From: Prosthecobacter debontii
GTDB lineage: Bacteria; Verrucomicrobiota; Verrucomicrobiia; Verrucomicrobiales; Akkermansiaceae
DNA: 64,000 bases
NCBI GenBank assembly: GCA_945870855.1
Contig: CAMBTP010000003.1
Coordinates: 45,839 to 109,838 of the forward strand
Direction: 5' to 3'
Numbering within the stretch: the first letter of the stretch is position 1; each line of letters opens with the position of its first letter. The notes under the pieces were generated by a model. It made no database searches, had not been told where the DNA came from, and worked only from the letters and a program-made list of their open reading frames with translations. This document shows positions 16,970 through 25,276 of this stretch, in pieces. The position numbers and the translations under genes were made by a program.

Positions 16970-16997
16970 GAGTTGAATTTTGAATTTTGAATTTTCA
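16961..16997 (-). repeat. Right 37-bp inverted repeat arm
   Basis: Exact reverse complement of the left arm. It carries CTTCCTTGAGAGTTGAA followed by heptads of TTTTGAA. Its last base is the A of the ABC ATPase start codon. In a transcript it could pair with the left arm and bury the AAGGAAG ribosome-binding site. Confidence 0.9.
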
Positions 16998-18019
16998 TGA
17001 GTGCCGCTATCACCGTCCACAACCTTTACCGCTTCTTCGGGCCACTTCAGGCTGTCAACGGCGTGTCTTTTGAAATCCCGCATGGCTCCGTCTGCGGATT
17101 CGTCGGCGCGAATGGGGCGGGGAAAACCACCACGATGCGCATCCTCGCATCGCTCGACTACCCGACCATGGGCCATGCCGAAATCTGCGGGATCAATGTG
17201 ATCCATCATCCCGCCGAAGTCCGCCGTCTTATCGGATGGATGCCGGATCATTTCGGCAACTACGATAACATGACCGTCCTAGAATACCTGGACTTCTACG
17301 CCCGCGCTCTCGGCTATAAGGGCGCGGAGCGCCGCCAGCGCATCGATGAGGTCATGGATTTCACCGACCTCGTTCCGCTCGCCGACCGCTTTTCCAACAA
17401 GCTCTCCAAGGGCATGACCCAGCGCCTCTGCCTCGGCCGCTCCCTGCTTCACGATCCGCAAGTGCTCATCATGGACGAGCCCGCTGCCGGTCTCGATCCC
17501 AAGGCACGTGTCGAACTCAAACACCTCATCCGCGTCCTCGCCAAGGAGGGTAAAACTATTTTCATCTCCTCCCACATCCTCTCCGAACTCGGCGAAATGT
17601 GCGATTCCCTGCTCTTCATCAACAACGGCCGCATCGTCCACCACGGCGATGCGGAGAGCCTGAAAAAATCCACCGATCTTCTCGGCGGAGTCCTTTACGA
17701 TGTGCAGCTCGATGGCGATCCGCAGGCACTCTCCGATTGGGCGGTTCTCCAGCCGAACATCGAGTTCCTCGAGTCCCGGAAAAACGGCGGGCGCATCCGC
17801 ATCGACACCGAGGACCCCAACAAAGCCGCGGATGTCCTCGCCCGCATGGTCAAGGATCAGCTCCGCGTCGTCGATTTCCACCGCGAGCAACGCAACCTCG
17901 AGGACGCCTTCATCGATATCCTCGCCAACCTGGAGAAAAACCAGCCCGCCTTCACCACCCCACCCCCGCTCCCACCACAGGGCAGCCTCCTCCCCGCCGA
18001 GCCCCCCTACGAGCCGTAA
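16997..18019 (+). CDS. ABC transporter ATP-binding protein
   Basis: A 340-residue ABC-2 type ATPase with Walker A GANGAGKTTT, Q-loop region, signature LSKGMTQRLCLGRSL, Walker B VLIMDEPAAGLDP and the H-loop SSHILSELGEM. A C-terminal extension of about 90 residues, ending in a proline-rich tail, resembles that of gliding or Nos-type exporters (GldA/NosF style). It pairs with the permease at 18070-19485. No ribosome-binding site other than sequence in the repeat arm lies before its ATG; the S23 element may therefore have changed its translation. Confidence 0.93.
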   Translation: MSAAITVHNLYRFFGPLQAVNGVSFEIPHGSVCGFVGANGAGKTTTMRILASLDYPTMGHAEICGINVIHHPAEVRRLIGWMPDHFGNYDNMTVLEYLDFYARALGYKGAERRQRIDEVMDFTDLVPLADRFSNKLSKGMTQRLCLGRSLLHDPQVLIMDEPAAGLDPKARVELKHLIRVLAKEGKTIFISSHILSELGEMCDSLLFINNGRIVHHGDAESLKKSTDLLGGVLYDVQLDGDPQALSDWAVLQPNIEFLESRKNGGRIRIDTEDPNKAADVLARMVKDQLRVVDFHREQRNLEDAFIDILANLEKNQPAFTTPPPLPPQGSLLPAEPPYEP

Positions 18020-18026
18020 CCAGCCT

Positions 18027-18061
18027 CTTCCTTGAGAGTTGAACTTTGAAATTTGAATTTT
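18027..18061 (-). repeat. Solo copy of the S23-element right arm
   Basis: This copy, CTTCCTTGAGAGTTGAACT onward, matches the 37-bp arm with only a few changes in the heptad part. It occupies nearly the whole gap between the ABC ATPase stop and the permease start, in the same orientation as the right arm at 16961, and ends 8 bp before the ATG. No matching left arm is seen. Confidence 0.85.
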
Positions 18062-18069
18062 AACCACAC

Positions 18070-19485
18070 ATGCACCTCTTCGATTTCCCAGACCGCCTAT
18101 CCCCGATGCTCGTGAAAGAGCTACGGCAAGGCATGCGCACGAAGGCCTTCGTCGGCGTGTTTCTCGCGCTCCAGATCATCCTCGGCGTGATCCTGCTCTC
18201 CGCCGGCGCCACCTCCGCTTCCTACGGTGCGGGAGAGACGATCTCGAACATCATCTTCATATTCTTTTCCATAGCCGTTCTGATCATTCAGCCGATGCGC
18301 GGCATCACCGCGCTATCTTCGGAAGTGAAGGGCAACACGATTGACATGATGGTGCTCACCCGCCTCTCCGCGTGGCGTATCGTCACGGGAAAATGGGCGT
18401 CTATCGTGAGCCAATCCGCGCTGCTGCTTGTGACGATCATCCCTTACCTCATCCTCCGCTATTTCTTCGGCGGAATGAACTTAGTCGGGGAAATCGTGTT
18501 CCTCGCCGTGCTGTTTTTATCCTCCGCCGCGCTCACCGCCGTCACGGTCGGACTCTCCGCATCGTCGTCCGTGATCCTCCGCTCGCTAATACCAATGATC
18601 GGCCTTCCCATCGGTGCGTGTTTCCTGCTCGTTGCAATGTTGTCTGGCCCTTTCCGTGGCAACAGCATGTCCAGCTTCTTCGCGCTCGACACGGAAGAGT
18701 CGCGGATCTTCGTCTCCCTATACCTAGCGGCATGCGCCTACTACGGTTTCTTCATGCTCTCCAGCGGCACCTCGCTGATCGCGCCCTATGCGGAAAACCA
18801 CTCCACCCTCCGCCGCTTGATCTCGCTCGCCGTAACGATCATCGCCGCCATCCTCTGCTCGATGTCTTTCACGAACACCGACGCGCTGCCTTTCTTTCTC
18901 ACGCTTGTCCTGCTGCCCGTTTTCGCGATCTCGCTTTCGGAGTTCGCGCCGCTCGCCGCCCCGACCTATCGGAAATTCGCGAAACGCGGTGCCCTAGGAC
19001 AGTTCGCCGGGCTCTTCCTTTTCCCCGGCTGGGCCTCCGGCTTCTTTTTCTGCATAGTCCTCATCGCGATCTCCGCCGCCCCCTTCCTCATCAACCAGCC
19101 GACCTCCGGAGGCCAAGACCATCTTATCAACGGCCTCGCCTGCCTCGCCAGCATGCTTTTCCCCGCCGTAATCATCAACGTCTTCCGCATCAACGGCCCG
19201 CAACGCGTTTCCAACTACGTCCTCATCCTCATCGGCTCCATCATCCTCTCTTCCATCCTCGCGGGTATCACCGATTCCCTGTCGAACGAAAATCTCCTTT
19301 GGCTGTTCTGCTGGATCCCGCCCGTCCTGATGTTCCTCGAGGAAATGGGCAGCGCCTCCAACAACGACGTGCTAGTCTACTCTTTTATAATCTGCATCAT
19401 TTACATCGGCACGCTCCTGCTCCGCGCCGTGCACGCTTACCGCAAGTCCATCATGGATATCCGCGCCCACTCCGACTCTGAATAA
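18070..19485 (+). CDS. ABC-2 type transporter permease
   Basis: A 471-residue polytopic membrane protein. The N-terminus (FPDRLSPMLVKELRQGMRTK) is typical for ABC-2 permeases. About 12 hydrophobic segments follow, including AFVGVFLALQIILGVILLSA and IVFLAVLFLSSAALTAVTVG. It is the partner of the ATPase upstream and closes the moxR operon. The substrate is unknown. The low-information ending MDIRAHSDSE is cytoplasmic. Confidence 0.88.
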   Translation: MHLFDFPDRLSPMLVKELRQGMRTKAFVGVFLALQIILGVILLSAGATSASYGAGETISNIIFIFFSIAVLIIQPMRGITALSSEVKGNTIDMMVLTRLSAWRIVTGKWASIVSQSALLLVTIIPYLILRYFFGGMNLVGEIVFLAVLFLSSAALTAVTVGLSASSSVILRSLIPMIGLPIGACFLLVAMLSGPFRGNSMSSFFALDTEESRIFVSLYLAACAYYGFFMLSSGTSLIAPYAENHSTLRRLISLAVTIIAAILCSMSFTNTDALPFFLTLVLLPVFAISLSEFAPLAAPTYRKFAKRGALGQFAGLFLFPGWASGFFFCIVLIAISAAPFLINQPTSGGQDHLINGLACLASMLFPAVIINVFRINGPQRVSNYVLILIGSIILSSILAGITDSLSNENLLWLFCWIPPVLMFLEEMGSASNNDVLVYSFIICIIYIGTLLLRAVHAYRKSIMDIRAHSDSE

Positions 19486-19813
19486 AAAAACCTCGCCCTT
19501 CTGCACATCGCGGCCACTGCCCGCTCAGCGGAATCGGCACATCGGCCTTTCTTTCCCGGCCGGCAGTGAAACCCTTTCACCTACGTGCCCAGCCGCTCTT
19601 TGCACAAAAAATGAATCAGTGACAAAAGAGTGCTTGCGGTGGGGGTGAAATTCACGTAATGACTTTAATAGTTCTTTACTGTACTTCACAAGATTTCACG
19701 AAATTCTCCACATTCCCAATCTAGCCTACCCTGTCACTGCATGGTCCGAGTTTCGAGGCCATCTCATTCCACCGCTTCCAATAACACAAACCACAAACTA
19801 CCAAAAAAAACAT
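19486..19813. other. Intergenic region upstream of proteorhodopsin
   Basis: A 328-bp gap between the ABC permease and the rhodopsin gene. It starts GC-rich like the left flank and becomes AT-rich towards the rhodopsin, with A-tracts before the start codon. It should hold the rhodopsin promoter, but I could not pick a convincing -35/-10 pair or a perfect palindrome. No terminator with a T-tract is obvious after the permease. Confidence 0.5.
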
Positions 19814-20626
19814 ATGAATCTAAATCAAAAATCACTACTAGCGAAAGCCTCCGTATTTACACTGATCGGCTTGGCAACGACGTCTAACCTTTTCGCTGCA
19901 GCTGATACAGCTGGCGGTGACTTAAAATCTGACGACTTTGTCGGGGTTACATTCTGGATCATCTCGATGGCTCTGGTGGCTGCCACAGCCTTCTTCTTCC
20001 TCGAAACTCAGCGAGTCACTGCAAAGTGGAAAACTTCTCTGACCGTTTCCGGACTGGTTACCCTAGTAGCTGCAACCCACTATTTCTACATGAGAGATGT
20101 TTGGGTCGCGACAGGAGCGTCTCCCACAGTTTTTCGATACATCGATTGGATGATCACAGTGCCTCTGCTCATGGTCGAGTTTTTCTTGATTCTCTCAGCC
20201 ATTACTAAAGTGCCAGCGGGCGTCTTTTGGCGTCTCATGATTGGCACATTGGTCATGCTCCTCGGTGGTTACCTCGGTGAGGCTGGCTACATGAACGTGA
20301 TGGTTGCATTCATTATCGGTATGCTTGGCTGGGCTTACATCATCTATGAGATCTTCCTTGGCGAAGCAGGAAAAATCAATGCCGCTTCCGCTCCTCCGTC
20401 CGTCCAGAAAGCCTTTAGCTTGATGCGCTGGATTGTCGTTGTGGGATGGGCAATTTATCCAGTTGGTTATGCCCTAGGATACTTGACAGGCGCAAACCCT
20501 GCCGACAGTTCTGACATGCTCAACATCACTTACAACCTTGCTGACGTGGTGAACAAAATTGCCTTCGGAGTCATTATCTGGACGGCTGCAGTGAGCGAAA
20601 GCGATAAGGCTGCCGCAAAAGCCTAA
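19814..20626 (+). CDS. Proteorhodopsin, green-type outward proton pump
   Basis: A retinal-binding light-driven proton pump of 270 residues with a signal peptide (to about residue 30) and seven membrane helices. Key residues by comparison with green proteorhodopsin: His89 (H75), Asp111 proton acceptor (D97), Thr115 (T101), Glu122 proton donor (E108), Leu119 at the spectral switch (L105, green) and Lys248 for the retinal Schiff base (K231) in ADVVNKIAFG. Phe166 occupies the place of F152, so the carotenoid-antenna opening of xanthorhodopsin should be closed. The retinal pathway is encoded directly downstream. Base use is more AT-rich than in the ABC genes upstream, which suggests transfer. Confidence 0.97.
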   Translation: MNLNQKSLLAKASVFTLIGLATTSNLFAAADTAGGDLKSDDFVGVTFWIISMALVAATAFFFLETQRVTAKWKTSLTVSGLVTLVAATHYFYMRDVWVATGASPTVFRYIDWMITVPLLMVEFFLILSAITKVPAGVFWRLMIGTLVMLLGGYLGEAGYMNVMVAFIIGMLGWAYIIYEIFLGEAGKINAASAPPSVQKAFSLMRWIVVVGWAIYPVGYALGYLTGANPADSSDMLNITYNLADVVNKIAFGVIIWTAAVSESDKAAAKA

Positions 20627-20642
20627 TTTGTTGATCTTTCCG

Positions 20643-20672
20643 AGACGTTGAGGTCATACGGCCTCAACGTCT
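20643..20672 (+). terminator. Strong hairpin between rhodopsin and crtE
   Basis: An 11-bp perfect stem (AGACGTTGAGG with CCTCAACGTCT) with an eight-base loop lies 16 bp after the rhodopsin stop. The following bases, TATCCTTGTCT, are only weakly T-rich. It probably acts as a partial terminator or mRNA 3' stabiliser, allowing more rhodopsin than carotenoid enzyme. Confidence 0.65.
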
Positions 20673-20759
20673 TATCCTTGTCTGGTAAGGAGCAAACGAA
20701 AGAAAAGCTCCGGAATTACCGGATTATTTGGTCAGTTCAGATAACGGTCTTATCAACCC

Positions 20760-21665
20760 ATGAATGTCATTTCCCCTGCTTCAAGTGATGTGCCGCTAAA
20801 ATTAGTGGCAGTCCCGCTCGATGAAGTGGAGACTCTGATGTTGAAACTGATCAATGGCGGCATTTACGATACCGAAAAATCCGTTCCCGTAACAGTCGAT
20901 GCATCTACTTACCATCTTCAATCTGGTGGTCAAAGGGTTAGGGCTCGATTAGCACTTCACTCAGGAACCGCACTGGGCCTGGCTCCGACAGATTCGGTAG
21001 CTTTGGCAGCTGCGGCAGAACTTTTACACAACGCCTCACTCGTTCATGACGACCTTCATGACCGTGAAAAATTGCGACGTGGCACCCAGACTGTTTGGGC
21101 TGCCTACGGCGATGAAGTGGCGATCTGTGTAGGCGATTTATTGCTATCCGCTGCATACGGCGCACTGGCTACGATTCAAGATTCCCGCTTTTTACCTGAA
21201 CTTATCGCACTGGTCCACAACCGCATTTGTATGGTGATCCGAGGGCAATGTGCGGAACTCTCCGAGAGAGGGCAACAGGTTGCAGACATGTCCGTCTACG
21301 AAAAAATTGCGGTCGGAAAATCCGGCGCACTGCTTAGTTTACCTCTAGAAATGGTTTTCATTGTATCTGGCCGACCTTCTTGGATGGCTGAGGCGCGGCG
21401 CGCGGCCGAAGCGTTTGGAGTGGGCTACCAGATCGTTGATGATATGGAAGACCTAGAGAACGACTCTGGTGGCGATGATGGGCCGCGTGCGGTTAATGCA
21501 CTCCTTGTTTTAAAGGCAGCGGGCTGTGAAAAAAACGCCCGCCTTGAGGCACGAAATATTGCTCTGCACTATCTCAAAACCGCTGTCGAAGCTGCGGAGG
21601 CCCTACCGAATGATTCAGGGGCAATCCTGCGGGAGTTAGCCCAAGCACTCTGCCGGCGGATGTAA
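20760..21665 (+). CDS. crtE: Geranylgeranyl diphosphate synthase
   Basis: A trans-isoprenyl diphosphate synthase of 301 residues that supplies the C20 precursor of carotenoids. The first Asp-rich motif DDLHD is at residues 97-101 in ELLHNASLVHDDLHD, the second, DDMED, at 227-231 in GYQIVDDMEDLEND. The substrate-binding GGQRVRARL is at residues 56-64. It is the first gene of the carotenoid run and begins 133 bp after the rhodopsin; crtI follows after 19 bp. Chain-length specificity is inferred from context. Confidence 0.93.
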   Translation: MNVISPASSDVPLKLVAVPLDEVETLMLKLINGGIYDTEKSVPVTVDASTYHLQSGGQRVRARLALHSGTALGLAPTDSVALAAAAELLHNASLVHDDLHDREKLRRGTQTVWAAYGDEVAICVGDLLLSAAYGALATIQDSRFLPELIALVHNRICMVIRGQCAELSERGQQVADMSVYEKIAVGKSGALLSLPLEMVFIVSGRPSWMAEARRAAEAFGVGYQIVDDMEDLENDSGGDDGPRAVNALLVLKAAGCEKNARLEARNIALHYLKTAVEAAEALPNDSGAILRELAQALCRRM

Positions 21666-21684
21666 TATTCATACCCACTATTGC

Positions 21685-23160
21685 ATGAAAGCCATCGTTA
21701 TTGGATCTGGATTCGGTGGTATCGCCGCTGCTCTTAGACTTCGCTCCAAAGGTTACTCCGTCTCGCTGATCGATCGCTGCTCGCGCCTAGGTGGTCGCGC
21801 ACAAGTGTTCGAACGCGATGGTTTCCGTCACGACGCCGGACCGACTGTCATCACCGCTTCGTTCTTGTTCGAAGAATTGTTTCAACTCTTCGGCGAGCGC
21901 TTTTCGGACTATGTTGAATTAGTACCGATGAAACCATGGTATCGCTTCCACTTCGCCGACGGAGATCACTTCGACTACGGTGGCACTCTCGAAGAAACTC
22001 TCGCGGAAATTGCAAGGATCGAGCCGCGCGACTGTGACGGCTACCGCGCTTTGTTGGCTCACTCAAAACGGATTTACGACATCGGCTTTACTGAGTTGTC
22101 AGCACAGCCCTTCGACCGCTTCATGACGATGGTGCGCCAAACTCCGCGACTTATAGGGCTGCGCAATTATGAGACAGTCTGGCAAATGGTTTCACGCCAT
22201 TTGATCAGTGATAAACTCAGGCAAGCCTTCTCCATCCAACCGCTCTTGGTAGGTGGTAATCCCTTCGATACCACCAGTATTTACGGGTTAATTCACTTTC
22301 TTGAACGTGCCCATGGAGTTCACTTTGCGATGGGTGGCACGGCAGCAATCACCCGTGCCATGGGTGAACTCATGGAGCGGCAAGGTATTGAAATTAAACT
22401 CAACACGACGATCGACGAGGTGAATGTCGAAAAAGGCGTAGCAACAGGAGTAACCCTAGCAAACGGCGAGGTAATCACCGCAGATGTGGTAGTATCGAAC
22501 GCGGATGCCGCTTATCTCTACCGCCGCATGATCAAGCCCTCGAAGCAGGCTTCCACGACTCGGATGAAACTTGCGGCGGCGCATTATTCAATGGGTTTGT
22601 TTGTGCTCTATTTCGGGACGACGCAGACTTATCCTGAAGTCGCGCATCATACGATTTGGATGGGCCCGCGCTACCGAGAACTACTCGAAGAAATTTTTTA
22701 TAAAAAGACACTAGCTGAGGACTTTTCTCTCTATCTGCATCGTCCCACGGCAACTGATGCAAGCTTTGCACCGGAGGGATGTGATAGCTTTTATGTCTTA
22801 TGCCCAGTGCCGAATCTGCAAGGAAATATCAACTGGGAGAAGGAAGGACCCCGCCTCCGAGATCGTATCGTCAATGCTCTCGATCGCACTATCCTGCCTG
22901 GTCTTAAAACGACGATCACCGCAGATTTCTACAAGACGCCCGAGGATTTTCAGGAAGAATATCTCAGCGTCCATGGTGCGGGTTTTTCCGTTGCACCTTT
23001 GTTCCGCCAGTCGGCATGGTTTCGGTTTCACAATCGGTCGGAAGGGATCAAAAACCTTTTTCTTGTCGGTGCGGGCACTCATCCTGGAGCTGGAATGCCA
23101 GGGGTCCTTTGCTCGGCTAAAGTGGTCGATGCGTTGATTCCGGTGGCAGCTCCAATATGA
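21685..23160 (+). CDS. crtI: Phytoene desaturase (lycopene-forming)
   Basis: A 491-residue FAD enzyme that converts phytoene to lycopene. The N-terminal dinucleotide fold reads IGSGFGGIAAALRLRSKGY, then RLGGRAQVFERDGFRHDAGP as in CrtI. The C-terminal FLVGAGTHPGAGMPGVLCSA is the family signature for FAD binding. Length matches bacterial CrtI. The stop overlaps the crtB start (ATGA at 23157-23160). The number of desaturation steps is inferred from the presence of the cyclase and Blh, which require lycopene and beta-carotene. Confidence 0.96.
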   Translation: MKAIVIGSGFGGIAAALRLRSKGYSVSLIDRCSRLGGRAQVFERDGFRHDAGPTVITASFLFEELFQLFGERFSDYVELVPMKPWYRFHFADGDHFDYGGTLEETLAEIARIEPRDCDGYRALLAHSKRIYDIGFTELSAQPFDRFMTMVRQTPRLIGLRNYETVWQMVSRHLISDKLRQAFSIQPLLVGGNPFDTTSIYGLIHFLERAHGVHFAMGGTAAITRAMGELMERQGIEIKLNTTIDEVNVEKGVATGVTLANGEVITADVVVSNADAAYLYRRMIKPSKQASTTRMKLAAAHYSMGLFVLYFGTTQTYPEVAHHTIWMGPRYRELLEEIFYKKTLAEDFSLYLHRPTATDASFAPEGCDSFYVLCPVPNLQGNINWEKEGPRLRDRIVNALDRTILPGLKTTITADFYKTPEDFQEEYLSVHGAGFSVAPLFRQSAWFRFHNRSEGIKNLFLVGAGTHPGAGMPGVLCSAKVVDALIPVAAPI

Positions 23161-24104
23161 ATTCTGAAACGGACACTGCCGCGCGCGCCGCGTGGGTTCA
23201 GGCCGATGCAGAGCTGGCCGCAAAAGGACGCAGCTTTCACTGGGCGCGGCATCTTCTCGGGGAGACCCATGCGGCAAGAGCCACGCGCCTTTATGGGTTT
23301 TGCCGATACCTCGATGATCTAGCAGACGAAGCCGCATCCACACAGTCAGCTCGGGAAAATCTTGCCGCAGCCAGCAGGGCAATCGTCTCAGGTCAATCCA
23401 CTGATCCAGTGCTCAGCGATGGGCTCCGGCTCATGGCTGAATGCCAGATCGCACCGAGCATCGTGCAGGAGCTGATCCAAGGACTCGTATCCGATCTTGA
23501 TCCCGTAAGAATCCCCGATGAAGCAGCTCTGCTACGCTATGCCTATCGTGTCGCTGGGACGGTGGGTGTGATGATGTGCGGGGTGCTGGATGTGCATCGC
23601 CCAGAGGCTTATTCACACGCCATTGATCTTGGGATTGCCATGCAGCTTACCAATATTTGTCGCGATATCTCAGAGGATGCTGCTCTTGGCCGTCGTTACC
23701 TTCCTGCTTCCATGATCGGCGAAGTAGATCCTGAGAAATTAGTGCTACCCGCTGAAGGCTTTCATCTGGCACTCAGTGATTGTGTAACCTCGCTGCTAGA
23801 TAAGGCAGATCGCTACTATGCAAGCGGCGAGGCGGGGCTTTCTTATCTGCCATTTCGAGCACGTTGCGGGATACTCGTCGCGGCACGTGTCTATCGTGAG
23901 ATTGGATGCAAGCTACGTGCTCGCGGTTGTAATTTTTGGCTTGCCCGCATGATGGTAAGTGATCGTGAAAAGGCGGTTCTCACAGCACAAGCGCTCTTGA
24001 TTGCGCCCGCAAGGAAATCCTTCTGGCAGCCGCCAAATACGCACGATGCCAGTCTGCACCTCGCCTTGCGCGGTTTACCCTGCATCCAAGCAAACCCATG
24101 CTAA
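23157..24104 (+). CDS. crtB: 15-cis-phytoene synthase
   Basis: A squalene/phytoene synthase family enzyme of 315 residues that joins two geranylgeranyl diphosphates. The first Asp-rich motif is in YGFCRYLDDLADEA; the second is NICRDISEDAALGRRYLP. Both Mg-binding motifs are intact. The start overlaps crtI and the end overlaps crtY by 7 bp, so crtI-crtB-crtY are translationally coupled. Confidence 0.95.
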   Translation: MNSETDTAARAAWVQADAELAAKGRSFHWARHLLGETHAARATRLYGFCRYLDDLADEAASTQSARENLAAASRAIVSGQSTDPVLSDGLRLMAECQIAPSIVQELIQGLVSDLDPVRIPDEAALLRYAYRVAGTVGVMMCGVLDVHRPEAYSHAIDLGIAMQLTNICRDISEDAALGRRYLPASMIGEVDPEKLVLPAEGFHLALSDCVTSLLDKADRYYASGEAGLSYLPFRARCGILVAARVYREIGCKLRARGCNFWLARMMVSDREKAVLTAQALLIAPARKSFWQPPNTHDASLHLALRGLPCIQANPC

Positions 24105-25276
24105 CCAATACCGATATCATCATCCTCGGCGGTGGCTGTGCGGGCCTAAGTCTAGCGATGCGGCTTGCGTCTTTGGGTGAGTCCAGTCCTAGCGTGGTTG
24201 TTATTGAAAGCCGGACAAATTATACCAACGACAGAACCTGGTGTTTCTGGGGCACAGGCACAGGCCAATTAAGCCACCTCGTGCGCCATCGGTGGGCGGC
24301 GGTTTCGATCGCGACCGAAGAACGCCGTGTAACACTCGATTGCAGCTCAACCCCGTATCAAATGATTCCGGCAGAGACTTTTTACACCGCTGCAGTTGAG
24401 GCGATCGGAGCAGCGCCTAATATCGAACTTGTAATGGGCGAAAGCCTCACCTCCGAGCCATGGAAGGACGGCAAACTTTGGCAAACTAGAACCACTGCTG
24501 GCCAGCGCAGTGCGAAAATGATTATTGATACCCGCCCCAGCCGGCGGCCAGAACGAGACGAGGCAATTTTATGGCAATCTTTTTCCGGACAGGAGATCGA
24601 ATGTGATGCCGCCTGCTTCAATCCAGATGCCGTCACGCTGATGGAATTTTCACCGGTTAAAAATGGTAGAATCACTTTTCTCTATGTGCTCGCCATCACG
24701 CCGACTCGTGCTCTCGTCGAGGCTACCGTCTTCGCGCCCGATCCGCTCAGCCCACAAGACCTCGCTGCGGAACTCAATGCAGGAATTGATAAGCTTACCA
24801 ATGGTGTGAATTTTTCCATCATCCGGTCGGAACACGGCATCCTCCCGATGGGCCTAGCGGCACCTATTTCTAGTCTCGATGCAACCTATGTCCGCGCTGG
24901 ACTGACCGCGGGCGGTGCGAGACCCGCGTCTGGATATGCCTTCCAGCGGATTCAACTTTGGGCGGATGATTGTGCCAAGGCACTGGCAGATGGAAAGCCA
25001 CCGCTCTCGCATGCTCGCGACAGTTGGCACATTCGTGCTATGGACTGGCTTTTTCTGCGCGTCCTGCGCGCACGGCCTGAAATCGCACCTGATCTTTTTC
25101 TAGCACTTTTTTCGTCTAAAAATCCTAATACAGTAATCCGCTTTATGAGTGACTGCGCCAAGCTTACAGATTGTGCTGCAATCATTCTAGCCCTTCCGCC
25201 GTGGCCCTTTCTTCGGGAAATTCCAAGCGGGCTTGCGACACGGTTCTTCGCGGCGTTAGGAGGTCGCAGCCGATGA
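24098..25276 (+). CDS. crtY: Lycopene beta-cyclase, CrtY type
   Basis: A 392-residue flavoprotein-type cyclase that closes both ends of lycopene to give beta-carotene. The dinucleotide motif IILGGGCAGLSLAMRLA is at the N-terminus, followed by NDRTWCFWG, typical of CrtY. A later PMGLAAPISS and the G-x-T-A-G-G-A-R-P-A-S-G-Y motif (TAGGARPASGYAFQRIQ) contact FAD. The stop overlaps the blh start (ATGA at 25273-25276). Confidence 0.95.
   Translation: MLTNTDIIILGGGCAGLSLAMRLASLGESSPSVVVIESRTNYTNDRTWCFWGTGTGQLSHLVRHRWAAVSIATEERRVTLDCSSTPYQMIPAETFYTAAVEAIGAAPNIELVMGESLTSEPWKDGKLWQTRTTAGQRSAKMIIDTRPSRRPERDEAILWQSFSGQEIECDAACFNPDAVTLMEFSPVKNGRITFLYVLAITPTRALVEATVFAPDPLSPQDLAAELNAGIDKLTNGVNFSIIRSEHGILPMGLAAPISSLDATYVRAGLTAGGARPASGYAFQRIQLWADDCAKALADGKPPLSHARDSWHIRAMDWLFLRVLRARPEIAPDLFLALFSSKNPNTVIRFMSDCAKLTDCAAIILALPPWPFLREIPSGLATRFFAALGGRSR

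Larger units (their letters stand above)
16531..16997 (+). mobile_element. 467-bp S23 element with perfect 37-bp terminal inverted repeats
   Basis: The segment 16531-16567 is the exact reverse complement of 16961-16997. Between these arms lies a single gene for a four-helix-bundle protein. The left arm starts on the T of the upstream gene's TGA stop. The right arm ends on the A of the downstream ABC gene's ATG. The arms contain the tandem heptad TTTTGAA three times. No transposase and no flanking target duplication is visible. The design resembles 23S rRNA intervening sequences, which also carry S23 genes between complementary ends, but here it lies in a protein operon. Partial copies of the right arm occur at 18027, 49899 and 54439. 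Confidence 0.7.

Noticed and set aside
16531..16997. Diversity-generating retroelement around the Avd-like S23 protein
   Set aside because: No reverse transcriptase and no template/variable repeat pair with A-to-N changes was seen nearby.
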